Assembly: GCF_020379485.1 (NCBI RefSeq)
Contig: NC_063452.1
Location: forward strand, 35,859,608-35,923,607
Direction: 5' to 3'
DNA from: Brassica napus
Lineage: Eukaryota; Streptophyta; Magnoliopsida; Brassicales; Brassicaceae
DNA: 64,000 bases
The notes under the pieces are model-generated. The model saw only the letters and a list, made by a program, of their open reading frames with translations, ran no database searches and was not told the DNA's origin. This document shows positions 1-10,149 of this stretch, in pieces. The translations under genes were made by a program, and so were the position numbers. Position 1 is the first letter of the stretch, and each line of letters begins with the position of its first letter.

Positions 1-964
1 AGACCGACAGCAAGAACACATTCTTGCATAACTTCTTTGATGAGGCGAGTGCTGAAGACTTGAGGAGCAAGATTGCTACATTCGCGCAGGAGCCTACATA
101 ATCATTCAGAAGCTCTTGGATCAGATTCAAGTCTTACCAGAGAGACTGTCCACACCATGGATTCAGTGAAGTACAACTGCTCAGTACTTTTTTCAGAGGC
201 ATCGCAGTGCAGTATCAGATGGCTCTTGATTATTCCAGCGATGGGAACTTCAACACTAGGAATCTAGAAGAGGCAGTGGGAGTTATTGAGAACTTGGCAT
301 CTAGCAATACCATCAAGAAAACTGATTTTGAGAGAAAGAGATCCTTGGGAAGCAAAGCTGGACAGTGTTCACAAGCTTCTCAGAAAGCAGGCTTGCTTAG
401 TAGAGGATGCAGATGCTGTAGACACAAAGGGTAAAGCAGAGGTAGAAGAAGATGTGAACTTCATCGGTGGAACTGGATTTCAGAGGTCTGGAAACTAGGG
501 TGGAAACTTCTTTGGCAATGGGCAGGGAGTAATTTCAACCAGAGTTTGCAGTACCAGAAACCCTACAGCAACAACTACATGAGTTATGACAACTCATCTT
601 ACCAAAAGCCACCACCACCTACTCAGGTGAGCAAGATTGAAGCAATGCTTCACAAAGTTCTTGAGGGACAACAGAGCATGACGGTCGACTTCAATGGGAA
701 GACTGATTATGTCTACAACAACCTGAATACAAAGTTTGAGACTTTGAGCACTACTATGAAGAAGCTGGAGATGCAGGTAGTTCAGACAGGAGAAGCTGTT
801 AAGAGGCAAGAAGCTTTAACAAGAGGGGTGGGAGATGATGTAATGAAGCACCACGTGAATGTCATCATAGATGATGATTTCTGGCAAGTGGTGAAGCATG
901 AGAAGCTGCAAGAGGGAGACTTCGAAGTAGAGAGTTCAATGAGCTTCGGCGGATCACGTTGGTG

Positions 965-1044
965 TCGATCGACGCCAGACTTCGAACATCGATCGACGGA
1001 CTACAACCACCACCGATCGACAGCCTCTCCAGAGCATCGATCGA
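965..1044. repeat. 24-bp phased TCGATCGA array, E0 gag-protease linker
   Basis: Palindromes start at 965, 989, 1013 (CCGATCGA) and 1037, exactly 24 bases apart. Here they are read in the RST frame (CRST, HRST), giving an 8-residue protein period. Spacers of 16 bases are unrelated to each other. Confidence 0.95.
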
Positions 1045-1172
1045 CGACACCTACAGAGTCGACCGCATCATGCAATGCTGTGAGGATCATGACGCATGAG
1101 GAGTTTGCAGCAAGACACCCACATGCACTCTGTGACACAGGAGCATCAGTTAGCATCCTACCTAGGGTTATG

Positions 1173-1177
1173 GCACA
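1173..1177. repeat. Target site duplication of E1, left (GCACA)
   Basis: GCACA abuts the TGATAG start of the E1 5' LTR and recurs directly after the 3' LTR at 52939-52943. Removing E1 and one copy rejoins the E0 protease frame (residues MAH then HLGL). Confidence 0.92.
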
Positions 1178-1362
1178 TGATAGACCATGGATTTGACACA
1201 TTTTCATCCATGGTTTATAGGTGTTTTTACTAATAATTATTATATTATAGAGTCTATTTATTATATTTATAAGATCAGGAGTGATTTGGAGGATAAATGA
1301 TGATTTTGGACTATTTTGGAGATATTTGGAGCAGCGCCCGAGATAACCATCGAGCCCGACCA

Positions 1363-1418
1363 TCAGTCGATATTGGAGAAGAATAGTCGATCGATGTTCA
1401 TATCTTGACATCGATCGA
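1363..1418. repeat. 24-bp phased array in E1 LTR, upstream group
   Basis: TCAGTCGA at 1363, TCGATCGA at 1387 and 1411. The 3' LTR keeps the same step (51853 TCGGTCGA, 51877, 51901). Non-coding, upstream of the TATA box. Confidence 0.93.
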
Positions 1419-1514
1419 CAGCGAAGCGCACAGAAAGCACGTTTAGTCACAGCCGACTTGAAGCCAAGGTCTTCACCAAATTACAAGATTGCCCCTGACG
1501 AGTTTTAACCTAAT

Positions 1515-1522
1515 TATATAAG
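1515..1522 (+). promoter_or_regulatory. TATA box of E1 5' LTR
   Basis: TATATAAG in the context AATTATATAAGC is conserved at the same LTR position in the E1 3' LTR (52015-52022) and the E5 LTR (60410-60417), fitting the core promoter of this family. Confidence 0.65.
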
Positions 1523-2004
1523 CTTTGCCACCATGTTAGAGGTAAAGTGTGCTTTTCTAGTTTTATTACTTTCACATCAAGGTTTTCTAGGATTTTGATA
1601 GATTGGAGAGAGGATCCAAAAATTATAATTTGTGATTGGAACTCCATTAATATCTACTTACTATTCTAATGAAGTTTTCTTACCAAATTGCTGTTATGAA
1701 TTGCTTAGCCATGTCTGAGTAGTTCCATTGTTAGATTTTAGGTATTAAATAGGTTAGGAGGGATTAGCCCCAACTATAGATTGCTGAGTTGTGGTAATTG
1801 TCATTAGGATTGTTCATTAATGCATGTCTCTAGATTAGCTACCTAGAACCTTCCCTAGGATTGATAGATAAAAGCGAGAGCTTCATTCTCATCCTGAAAC
1901 TTTCTAACTGAGCTAAGTTTTTTGCTATGAGTAAGGCGAGAGCTGATCTAGTGAGCTTAGCAAGCATTCATTCAACCCACACATAAAGCTTAACTACAAG
2001 CGCG

Positions 2005-2084
2005 TCGATCGATATCTTTATTGAATAATCGATCGACGGAGCGAAAGGTGTATCGATCGATATCCCTATAGGATCATCGATCGA
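2005..2084. repeat. 24-bp phased array in E1 LTR, downstream group
   Basis: Four perfect TCGATCGA at 2005, 2029, 2053 and 2077. The orthologous group is in the 3' LTR (52494, 52518, 52542, 52566, two with one substitution) and in the E5 LTR (60881, 60905, 60929, 60953). Non-coding. Confidence 0.95.
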
Positions 2085-2499
2085 CACTTTCTATTTATCA
2101 ACATACGATAGTTGAGATCATTAGATCTAGTTAATAGACAAGTCCAAACATTGCGAACGCTGATGGATTTGTTGACTAAGTAGTTGAGCTTTACATTATC
2201 ATGCATGCAAGTCATTAGGCATCTGTAGGATTATAATCCCAAGTTTCCTGAATAAAAACCCTAAGTCTAACTATTTCCTTTTTAAGCACCAAAACCTCAA
2301 TCAATCTATTGAACAAATACTTGTTCAATATAAAACTGTAATTTACATTTAAATCTCTAAAACCATCTAGCTTAACAAATCATATTAGATTTCTTAGGTT
2401 CCCTAGCTCCCTGTGAATTTGATCCCTAAGTACTACACATCGACCTCTTATTTGAGAGAGTATAAATCACTCCTTAGGGTAATTTGAGTGGTATAACAC

Positions 2500-2517
2500 T
2501 TGGCACCGTTGACGGGG
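2500..2517 (+). other. E1 primer binding site (tRNA-Asp type)
   Basis: TTGGCACCGTTGACGGGG lies four bases after the LTR. It differs at two positions from the form at E2 (45611-45630, minus strand), which matches the 3' end expected for plant tRNA-Asp, the primer known for Athila elements. Confidence 0.85.
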
Positions 2518-2690
2518 AGCTTTGATCGCCTAATCGATCTAAATTTTGTTAAGTTTCTGACACAAAATTTCTTTTCTTGGATTTTCAGGTACATGCCCAG
2601 CAGTACTAGAAGCAACAAAGAAACCCAACTACTATTCTCACCAGATCCTGCAAGTTTTAGAGCGTTCAATCCGCAAAGAAGCCCTCCTCA

Positions 2691-2863
2691 TCGATCGACA
2701 ACAACACCTGTTCGTCGCTCGATTTCTTTTAACCACCGTCGACCCCGACACTAGTCCCGTCGACAAATACTCGCCCAACACCTTCGACCGAAGACACTCA
2801 TCTTCCATCGACCGACATAGTCCATCCGACATCGATCGATACTCCATCCCAGACGTCGATCGA
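2691..2863. repeat. 24-bp phased array, E1 gag N-terminus
   Basis: Palindromes or close variants start at 2691, 2715 (TCGCTCGA), 2739, 2760, 2784, 2808 (TCGACCGA), 2832 and 2856. Every step is 24 except 2739 to 2760, which is 21 (seven codons). E5 shows the same pattern, including the single 21-base step, at 62059-62231. Confidence 0.93.
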
Positions 2864-4355
2864 TACTGAACCGCGAGACATGGTTGCGACTTTGATACTT
2901 GTCCGAGATGATAATGGTGACCTGCATGACCCGAAGGTCATTTGCGTAATGCAGAAGGTCAGAGGATAGATGCTCAGGGGGCTGCAATCCCTGAGTCTGA
3001 TGCTAATGCTACAGGTGCTACTTAACCTGTAGATGAGGTTGCGCGACCCAAGATGTTGGCTGACTACAACCGTCCAGATCAGTTCTACACCAACAGATCA
3101 GCCATTCGTCCTCCCACTATTCCGAGGGATTTTGAGTTGATGGCCCAGTACTACACACTTGTGGGACAGATACCCTACAATGGATTGTCTCTCGAGCATC
3201 ATATGGACCATCTGGAGAGGTACGAGGATCTGATATCTGCTATTAAAGTCAAAGGAGTCCCTGAGGATTATCTCCTATGCAAGCTCTTCAAGTTCTCTCT
3301 TGCTGGAGAAACTTCGCATTAGCTTAAGCAGCTACCACCAGGATCTCTCACATCCTGGAGCGACTTCAAGAATGCATTCTTATGCAATTTCTTTAATGAA
3401 GCACGCGCTGAAGACTTGAGGAGCAAGATCGCTACCTTCTCTCAGGGGCCTGCAGAATCATTCAGAGTCTCTTGGATCAGATTCAAGTCTTATCAGAGAG
3501 ACTGTCCACACCATGGATTCAATGAAGTACAACTGCTCTTGATGCTTCCATCGCGGTGCAGTACCGGATGGCTCTTGATGCTTCCAGCAATAGGAACTTC
3601 AACACCAGGAATCCATAAGAGGTAGTAAAGAAGATGGAAAACCTAGCATCTAACAACAGCACCAAGAACACTGATTTTGAGAGGAAAAAGTATGCCACCA
3701 TCCTTGGGAATGATCAGATGGATGAGGTGAAGGCAAAGCTGGATAGTGTTCACAAGCTTCTCACAAAACATGTTTGCTTGGTTGAAGATGCAGAAGCTGT
3801 AGACACAGAGGGTAGAGCAGAGGAAGAAGAAGAAGTGAACTTTATTGGTGGAACTGGATTCAAAGGTTCTGGAAACCAGAGTGGAAACAGAAATTCCTAT
3901 GGAAATAGGGGAAATTTCAACCAGAGTTCACAGTACCAGAAACCCTACGACAGCAACTACAACAACAACATGAATAATGGAAGTTCCTACTACTAGAAGC
4001 CACCGCCGCCTACTCAAGAGAGCAAGATTGAAGATATGCTTGATAGGGTTCTTGGCACACAGCAGCGAATGACAGTGGACTTCAATGGGAAGATTGACTC
4101 TGTCTACACCAACCTGAACACAAAGTTTGAGACTTTGAGCACTCATGTGAAGAAGCTGGAGATGCAGGTTGTGCAGATTGGAGATGCTGTCAAGAGGCAA
4201 GAAGCCTCGACAAGTGTGGGAGGGGATGATATGATGAAACACCACGTGAATGCCATCATTGAGGATGATTTTTGGCAAGTGGTGAAGGAAGAGAGGCTGC
4301 AAGAAGGAGATTTCGAAGTAGAAAGTTTGATGAGTTTCGGCGGATCGCATTGGTG

Positions 4356-4642
4356 TCGATCGACGACAGACTGAACATCGATCGACGTCAGCCAGTCCAA
4401 ATCGATCGACAGGATCTCCAGAGCACCAACTGATGACACCAACGGAGTCAACCGCATCTTGCAATGCCGTAAGGATTCTGACTCACGAGGAGTTCGCACC
4501 GAAACACCCACATCCGCTCAGCCCAGATAACGTTCGAATCGCTCGACGAGCTGATACATCCGTCGATCGACATGGAGAATCTAATATCGCTCGACAAACA
4601 GAGTCCGTCATCGATTGATAACCTCCAGTGCCTATTGATCGA
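4356..4642. repeat. 24-bp phased arrays, E1 gag-protease linker
   Basis: First group at 4356, 4378 and 4402 (one 22-base step caused by a 2-base loss that also shifts the frame). Second group at 4539 (TCGCTCGA), 4563, 4587, 4611 (TCGATTGA) and 4635 (TTGATCGA), all 24 apart. Confidence 0.92.
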
Positions 4643-5338
4643 CGAGCACCTATTACCTACCGAGTGCAGATGCCAAAGATAGATGTTGCACATCTTATTG
4701 CACTCAGGCCCAAACCCAAACCTTCCGAAAATCCACCAGAGACTGTCCGGACACCTTCAGATGATGGAGAAGATCCTTTGGAAGAGGATAGGGTTTCTAC
4801 TTGAAGAACCCTAAGGAGAAGAAAGGAAAAAGTGGCGAAACATCTGAAGAGGGGGGCTAATGAAAAGTAAAAGGAAAATTTCCGAAAGAGATTCTTCAAG
4901 ATTCCTATAGATAAGCCATTCGAGGAGGCTCATTATACTCACAGATTGTGGATGTTCTTCAGAGAAACTAGAGAGAAAGATGAAGACATCAAGAGAATGT
5001 TCTGTGAAGCTAGAGAAAAGATGAGGATGTGGATTACATTGAAGAAGAAGAGTGATCCTGGGCAATTTGTAATACCATGCACGGTGAAGGGTGTTGAATT
5101 TCCACATGCTTTGTTCAACACAGGAGCATCAGTCAGCATCCTACCTAGGGTTATAGCAGACCATCTGGGTCTGCAGGTGGAGCCTTCGCAGAAACTGTTC
5201 ACTTTTGTGGATTGTTCCCAGATGAACTCAGGAGGAATTGTAAGAGACCTAGAGGTGGAGATTCGTAATGGCCTAGTTCCAGTTGATTTTCATGTCTTGG
5301 AAATCAAGGTAAACTGGAACTCTTCTCTACTACTTGGG

Positions 5339-5343
5339 AGAGC
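5339..5343. repeat. Target site duplication of E2, copy A left (AGAGC)
   Basis: AGAGC ends the E1 protease segment before the E2 LTR. The same five bases are at 28944-28948 (copy B) and at 47989-47993 after the right end of E2, where the E1 protease frame continues. Confidence 0.92.
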
Positions 5344-6682
5344 TGATATCACTCAAATTACCCTAAGGAGTGAATTACTCTCTCAAATAAGAGGTTCATA
5401 TGTAGTACTTAGGGATCGAATCCACATAGACTCTAGGATTACACAATAGATTATGGTCTTGAAATAAATCTAGATTAAATGGTTTATGGGTTTTAAAGCA
5501 GTAAATTGGTTGGTGAGCAAGTTTATTGCTCGATTGATTGTTTTGAGTTTGTTAACAGTTGTTTGAAGTAGCTAGATTCAGGTGTATTCTCAGGTATGAT
5601 AAATAATACTCAATTTGGGAAATTAGGTGTTTATCAATATTAATTGCTCTTGAGTTCAAACTAATGTATAATCTAATTTGGATCTCGGACCTCAACTCTC
5701 ATTATTTTGGTCGCGAGAAAGTGTCGATCGATAATTCTTCGTGAATATCGATCGATACACCTTTCAAAATATCGATCGACAGAGCTATCACTGTGTCGAT
5801 CAATACTTCTTCCAAAGAGCTTTAAGAACGAGTTTGATTTGTATTCTCTAACTCACTAGACCAACTCTTGTCTGTATCTAGTCAGTTAGATCATTTTAGT
5901 TATTTTCAGGTATTGAGTCAAGCAATGGTTTGATCCTAATTAATCCTAGGATCTAAGTTTAAAGGGTGATCAATCCTAAATTTAACTTTAATGCATAACT
6001 AGATGATTGAACTGTATTTCTAAACATCCTAACAATTATTGTGTCAGTATTACATTATCAACCTATTTGAGAAACCTAAATCAAACAGTAAAGACTACTC
6101 AGAAATATTCATGGAACACATGGTTATGATGGTCTGAATAATACTTAAATAAACAAAATAGCAAAAGTAACAGAAATAATGAAAGCAAGGGAATTCAAGA
6201 TCTTCTCTGTTTTGCAGTATATGATCTATCTCTCCATTCCTAAGCTCTCATCTTTCAATGGTGGCTTCTTGCCTCCTCCAAACTAGGTCTCTAGGCAAGT
6301 CTGCCTCTAAAACAATACAAAACCCTAATAAATAGCCTAAAAGGCGGCCAGTGACTAATGATGTAATTATTGAGACTTTTTGTGAAACTTGAAATCTTCT
6401 AATTTGTCATTAACTCTCGGATGGCTTCATAATCGATCGATACGAGGGACTTGACATCGATCGATATTTGGTGGTGACTATCGGTCGATATTGATCTGCG
6501 ACCGTCAACCCTTTCTTGCTTCCATCGAAGCTCAAAAGATCTCTAAATAGCTCCAAATACATCATTTTCTTCCATATAGTACATGAACCTGTAATTACTC
6601 TAAATAGACTCTATATAGTAATAATATATCTTAAAATACTCATAAACCATGGTTAAAAATAGGTAAAATCCATGGTCTATCA
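5344..6682 (-). repeat. E2 3' LTR, copy A
   Basis: A 1339-bp LTR in minus orientation, reading on the plus strand from TGATATCACTC to GGTCTATCA. The polypurine tract follows on the right, so this is the 3' LTR of a minus-strand element. Near-identical LTRs are at 28949-30286 and 45634-46981. It carries two 24-bp-phased groups: 5724, 5748, 5772, 5796 and 6433, 6457, 6481. A TATA-like stretch (TAATAAATAG, about 6330-6340, plus-strand reading) is the only promoter candidate seen. Confidence 0.93.
5724..5803. repeat. 24-bp phased array, E2 LTR
   Basis: TCGATCGA at 5724, 5748, 5772 and TCGATCAA at 5796. The same step is kept in the other E2 LTRs (29328-29400 and 46023-46095). One spacer shares GAAAGGTGTA (minus strand) with the E1 LTR, so the group is orthologous to 2005-2084. 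Confidence 0.94.
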
Positions 6683-7293
6683 ACTCCCCTAGACTTACTC
6701 TTTTGCTTGTCCTCAAGCAAAACACAACAGAGCAGTCTCTTTGAAAGAGGTTTGAAAACATCGGGAACTCACATGATTTAAAACTCATAATCATCACCTC
6801 TTTAACATCGCAATCCATATCTAAAAGGTCTTAGTCACAAAAACACTTTATACCATATCCTAGCTTAGCAACCAAATTTATCTAGCCAACAAATTAACAT
6901 AATCTTGTCTTTCATTCCCCTGTACCAACCTCATTTCATAGCATAAAATAAAAGTGAAGGCTATACCTTGGGAGTATCGATCACAGGATTCAAGGATTCT
7001 CAAACAAGTATATGTACCTGCAGGTAAATATTAGTTCATATCATCTCTCTCTACTAATTTTCTCTCTTGGTTAAAAATCTGCTTATATGCAAGATCATTT
7101 ACCAAGATTGGACAGGCTTTCATGAATCATGCCTTAATGGTGTTTGCCACCATGTCCTGTTTACTTCTTTTTGACCTATATCCTAGGATTATTTGTGAAG
7201 CAAGCCTTAATGGTTGTAGCCACCAAGTCATGTTCTAATCTTTTACCTATGAAATTCGTATGAAACAAGCTTTAATGGTTGTAGCCACCAAGT
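6683..7293 (-). other. E2 3' untranslated region with polypurine tract and triple repeat, copy A
   Basis: No gene. Next to the LTR is the polypurine tract (plus-strand ACTCCCCTAGACTTA, 6683-6697), then a stretch shared with the region before the E1 3' LTR. Around 7120-7293 are three copies of a roughly 33-base unit (GCCTTAATGGTTGTAGCCAC core), spaced about 65-75 bases; E1 has the same three units at 51060-51230. Confidence 0.8.
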
Positions 7294-8484
7294 CTAGACC
7301 ATCGAAAATTTCACTCTATGGCACGACTGGCTTGGCCATCCCGGTTCGACCATGATGCGTAAATTGATCTTGAACACTAATGGCCATACTTTGTAAGAGA
7401 AACGAGTTGTTCCTAAGAACCTAACGTGTGTAGTATGTTCACAAGGAAAACTCATTGTTAGGCCATCACCAGTTAAAGTGACTAAGGAAACAATAAACTT
7501 TTTGGAAAGAATACAAGGAGATATCTGTGGACCAATGGACCCACCTTGTGGGACGTTTAGATATTTCATGGTTCGCATTGCTGCGTCCACGAGATGGTCG
7601 CATGTGTGTCTTCTGTCGACCCGCAACTTGGCGTTTGTGAGGTTGCTTGCTCAGATAATTTGATTACGAGCTCATTTTCCAGATTTTCCTTTAAAGACTA
7701 TACGTCTTGATAATGCTGGTGAGTTCACGTCCCAAGCGTTTAATGATTATTGTATGTCCATGGGGGTAAGTGTGGAACACTCGGTGGCACATGTACATAC
7801 ACAGAACGGCTTGGCCGAATCATTCATTAAACGAATACAGCTAATAGCTAGACCATTGCTTATGAGATCAAAACTCCTGGTCTCAGATTGGGAACATGCG
7901 GTCCTGTTTGCGGCCGAACTGATACGCATCGGGCTATCTAGTGAACATAAATATTCCCCATCACAATTGCTTACGCGTCATGTGCCAGACATATCCCATC
8001 TTAAGACATTTGGATGTGTCGTTTATGTTTCAATTGCACCACCACAGAGAACAAAATGGGACCTCAAAGGAGGATGGAAATATATGTTGGATATGACTCT
8101 CCCACGATTATTAAGTACCTTGAGCCAACTACGGGTGATTTATTTAAGGCCAGATATGCGGATTGTCATTTTGATGAATCCGAACATCCAAAATTAGGGG
8201 GAGATGATAATAAGCTGGTAAAATAATTACATGGAATCAAACATCCTTATCTTGGCAAGTTCCTCGGACTCAGGAATGTGATTTAGAAATCCAAAAGATA
8301 ATACATTTACAAAAGCTAGCTAGACAATTGCCAGATTCCTTTGCTGACCCGAAAAGAGTGACTAAGTCATATATACCAGCTGCAAATGCACCAATTCGTA
8401 TTGATGTTCAAGAGGGACACAATCAAGTTGCTACAGAGTCTAGACAACGTTTGAAACGTGGTAGACAAATATTTTTTGTTAATA
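7294..8484 (+). pseudogene. Ty1/copia integrase fragment captured in E2, copy A
   Basis: In opposite orientation to E2. In order it holds a GAG_pre-integrase zinc region (WLGHPGSTMMRKL, then CVVCSQGK), the integrase core with catalytic landmarks (LERIQGDICGP, IRLDNAGEF, HTQNGLAESFIKRIQ), a downstream part (HLKTFGCVVYV, KYLEPTTGDLF) and the integrase-RT linker ending at LKRGR near 8460. No copia gag, protease, RT or LTR is present, so it is a segment rather than an insertion of a whole element. Stops (about 7393, 7661) and a frameshift near 8050 break it. E2 3' sequence continues on both sides. Confidence 0.88.
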
Positions 8485-9279
8485 CACACATTTTTTTTTT
8501 ATAATCTAAATCTCGAAAATAGAGAGAGAAAGGGTGAAAAATCTATATACACAAGGCTTTACCTTCCAGACTTGTTTGAAGAATCCGATCCCATGTATAC
8601 CAAACCCCAAGACAAGCAGTTGTGTCAGGTTTAGTGTTGGAGGTCAGCTTTGGTTCCTTCAAAACAATCTCAACAAGTGTGGTTAGTTGACATGTTGATC
8701 CACTTTAGTATCTTTAGTACTATGTGCAATCAGAAAGTTTTAAAATGGTGATAATAAAATGGTTAGATAACAAGCAAAAAATCTACTAAGATGATTATCC
8801 TTTTCTTGACTCAATTAAAACTTTTTGTTTGAAAATATATATATTTTTTTTTGAAATTCCTGAATAAACTAATATTAGTAAGTACCTCCCCCAGACTTAA
8901 ACTTCACTGTCCCCAGTGATGTTCAGTCTAAGATTGGTCAGGGTAGAAATAAGTAATAACTATAAGTTAGATGTTAGACAAGAGAAAAGAATTTGTTACC
9001 CGCTGTCTAGAGGATCGAAGGATATGTTTACCGTATTATCGATCGATATTATCGCATCCCTGTCGATCGATATAACCGTGTGGTTATCGATCGACAGTGC
9101 GGAGACAGAAAACGTCTACGCCAGCTACAACGTATCCATGTGTCTAACTCATCATAGAATTAGCATTAGTCAGCTAAGTTAGCTCTGTTAGACAATCCAA
9201 ACGCATGCAAGATTAGCAGAAAAGATAAACTCCAGTCATAACATAAAGTAATAAGTTCAAAAATAAATCCTAAAAGTTT
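8485..9279 (-). other. E2 3' region between copia fragment and ORF-1, copy A
   Basis: No ORF of note. It is the reverse of the 3' UTR seen at 50570-50960 in E1 (AGCTGACCTCCAA, CTTGTCTTGGGGCTTGG, GGGGACAGTGTAGTTTAAG blocks), with a T-rich run near 8490. A 24-bp-phased group is at 9015 (TCGAAGGA), 9039, 9063 and 9087. Confidence 0.75.
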
Positions 9280-10149
9280 GAAAGTAGAAGAAAACATATA
9301 AGTAGATAGGGATAGAGATATGAGGACTAGTCCTCATCAGTGGTCTCGTCGCCGGAGGTGTCTCTGCACTAGGGGGACGGTCTTGCTGCTGTCGGTGAGC
9401 TAGCTCGCACACTCCTCCTGCTCGAGCAACGACATCTCGACACTCTAGCCCAAATGGCAGTAAGAGCATCGACGACGACGCGCTGGAAGTCTCCCTCAGG
9501 ACGTGTAGACATGTATTGCATAGGAGGGAAAGGCGGTAGTGTGTCCTCGGGCTGATGCGGCTGGGGTCCTGCGGTGCGCTGGACCGTGTAGCGGCGCGGC
9601 TGGGCTACTGGGGCTCGGAATAGGCGAGGGTCAGGTTGAAACTGAACGCTGCTAAGGCCATGGGAGAAGTCCGTAAGTGACCGAAGGGGAAGCCTCACCA
9701 AATGTATGCCGTCCCCAACTTTGAAGGACCAGTCGCGGTCGTCCTTGAGCCACTGTGCGCGTGAGATGTGCTGAGTCCATGTAAAGGTTCCGATCGTCCA
9801 TCTCGACGTCGTCCAGGGGGACTCCGCAATGGACAAAGATTGGTGTGAGTAGGCTCCCAACCGTCTCCCTCTTCCTTCCCGTTGACTGGAAAGGCTTCAT
9901 CTTGAGTTTGGTCAGATGCTCAACAAATATGGGTCCAAGGTTGGGCCATGCGTTGTGCTCAGGCTCCTCGATGCTCTCCATGTGAACCAAACTCCTCACT
10001 GCGTAGTAGACCAGAGTGAGCTCCTGGACCCGAACCTTACTAGGTTCCATCTTGCACAACAGGGTGTTGGCAAGGGTCTTCATGAAGTAACGCAGAGTCG
10101 GGGGAAAAATGTCCGTCTGAACGCTCTTGGTGGGGTCGAAGAAGTGTTG
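9280..10149 (-). pseudogene. ATHILA ORF-1 C-terminal part, copy A
   Basis: Minus-strand remains of the ORF found downstream of pol in Athila elements (ATHILA ORF-1 family, sometimes called env-like). Recognisable are FFDPTKSVQ just inside the E3 junction, MKTLANTLLCKMEPSKVRV, LTPIFVHCGVPLDD and a Pro/Gln/Arg-rich tail (PHQPEDTLPPFPPM) ending near 9330 in an acidic segment. The reading shifts frame near 9700-9860. The N-terminal half lies at 38446-39045; E3 is inserted between the halves. The family link rests on position and motif memory; function is unknown. Confidence 0.7.

Larger units (their letters stand above)
1..1177 (+). pseudogene. E0 gag-protease fragment (Athila-related, 5' part)
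   Basis: Remains of a retrotransposon Gag polyprotein whose start lies left of the window. The first 300 bases encode a retrotrans_gag-like stretch (NFFDEASAEDLRSKIATF, then SWIRFKSYQRDCPHHGF), broken by a stop near 100 and by frameshifts around 200-430. The longest open part (546-1196) holds a QKP/PPP-rich linker, a predicted coiled coil (TKFETLSTTMKKLEMQVV), a 24-bp-phased HRST array (965-1044) and the aspartic protease motif CDTGASVSILPR near 1130-1160. About 600 bases between the array and the protease are missing relative to E1; the junction sits at CCACAT (1119-1124), present at both ends of the missing part in E1, so microhomology deletion is likely. The frame ends where E1 is inserted and resumes at 52939. 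Confidence 0.85.
1178..2496 (+). repeat. E1 5' LTR
   Basis: A 1319-bp LTR starting TGATAGACCATGG and ending TATAA (TATCA in the 3' LTR), followed by the primer site. It contains a TATA box (TATATAAG, 1515-1522) and two 24-bp-phased TCGATCGA groups (1363-1418 and 2005-2084). The 3' LTR (51668-52938) is collinear but lacks about 50 bases near its 3' end. Many substitutions between the two LTRs suggest an insertion that is not recent. Confidence 0.92.
2594..5343 (+). pseudogene. E1 gag-protease, copy A, interrupted by E2
   Basis: Starts at the ATG encoding MPSSTRSNKE, the start used by the related E5. In order: an SID/STD-rich N-terminus over the 24-bp array (2691-2863); RDDNGDLHD motif; conserved Gag block from ADYNRPDQFY (about 3060) through WSDFKNAFLCNFF (about 3390); SYQRDCPHHGF; Asn/Gln-rich linker; coiled coil near 4100-4200; second array (4356-4642); a basic segment near 4830-5060; protease. 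The protease motif reads FNTGASVSILPR: the catalytic Asp is Asn, unlike E0 (CDTGAS). Stops (for example 3320, 4374) and frameshifts make it non-coding. The frame is cut at LLLGRA by the E2 LTR and resumes at about 47989. Confidence 0.88.

Noticed and set aside
9652..10083. 143-codon minus-strand frames (9652-10083 and 33266-33697) as separate genes
   Set aside because: They are fragments of ATHILA ORF-1, cut by E3 and duplicated with the nest.
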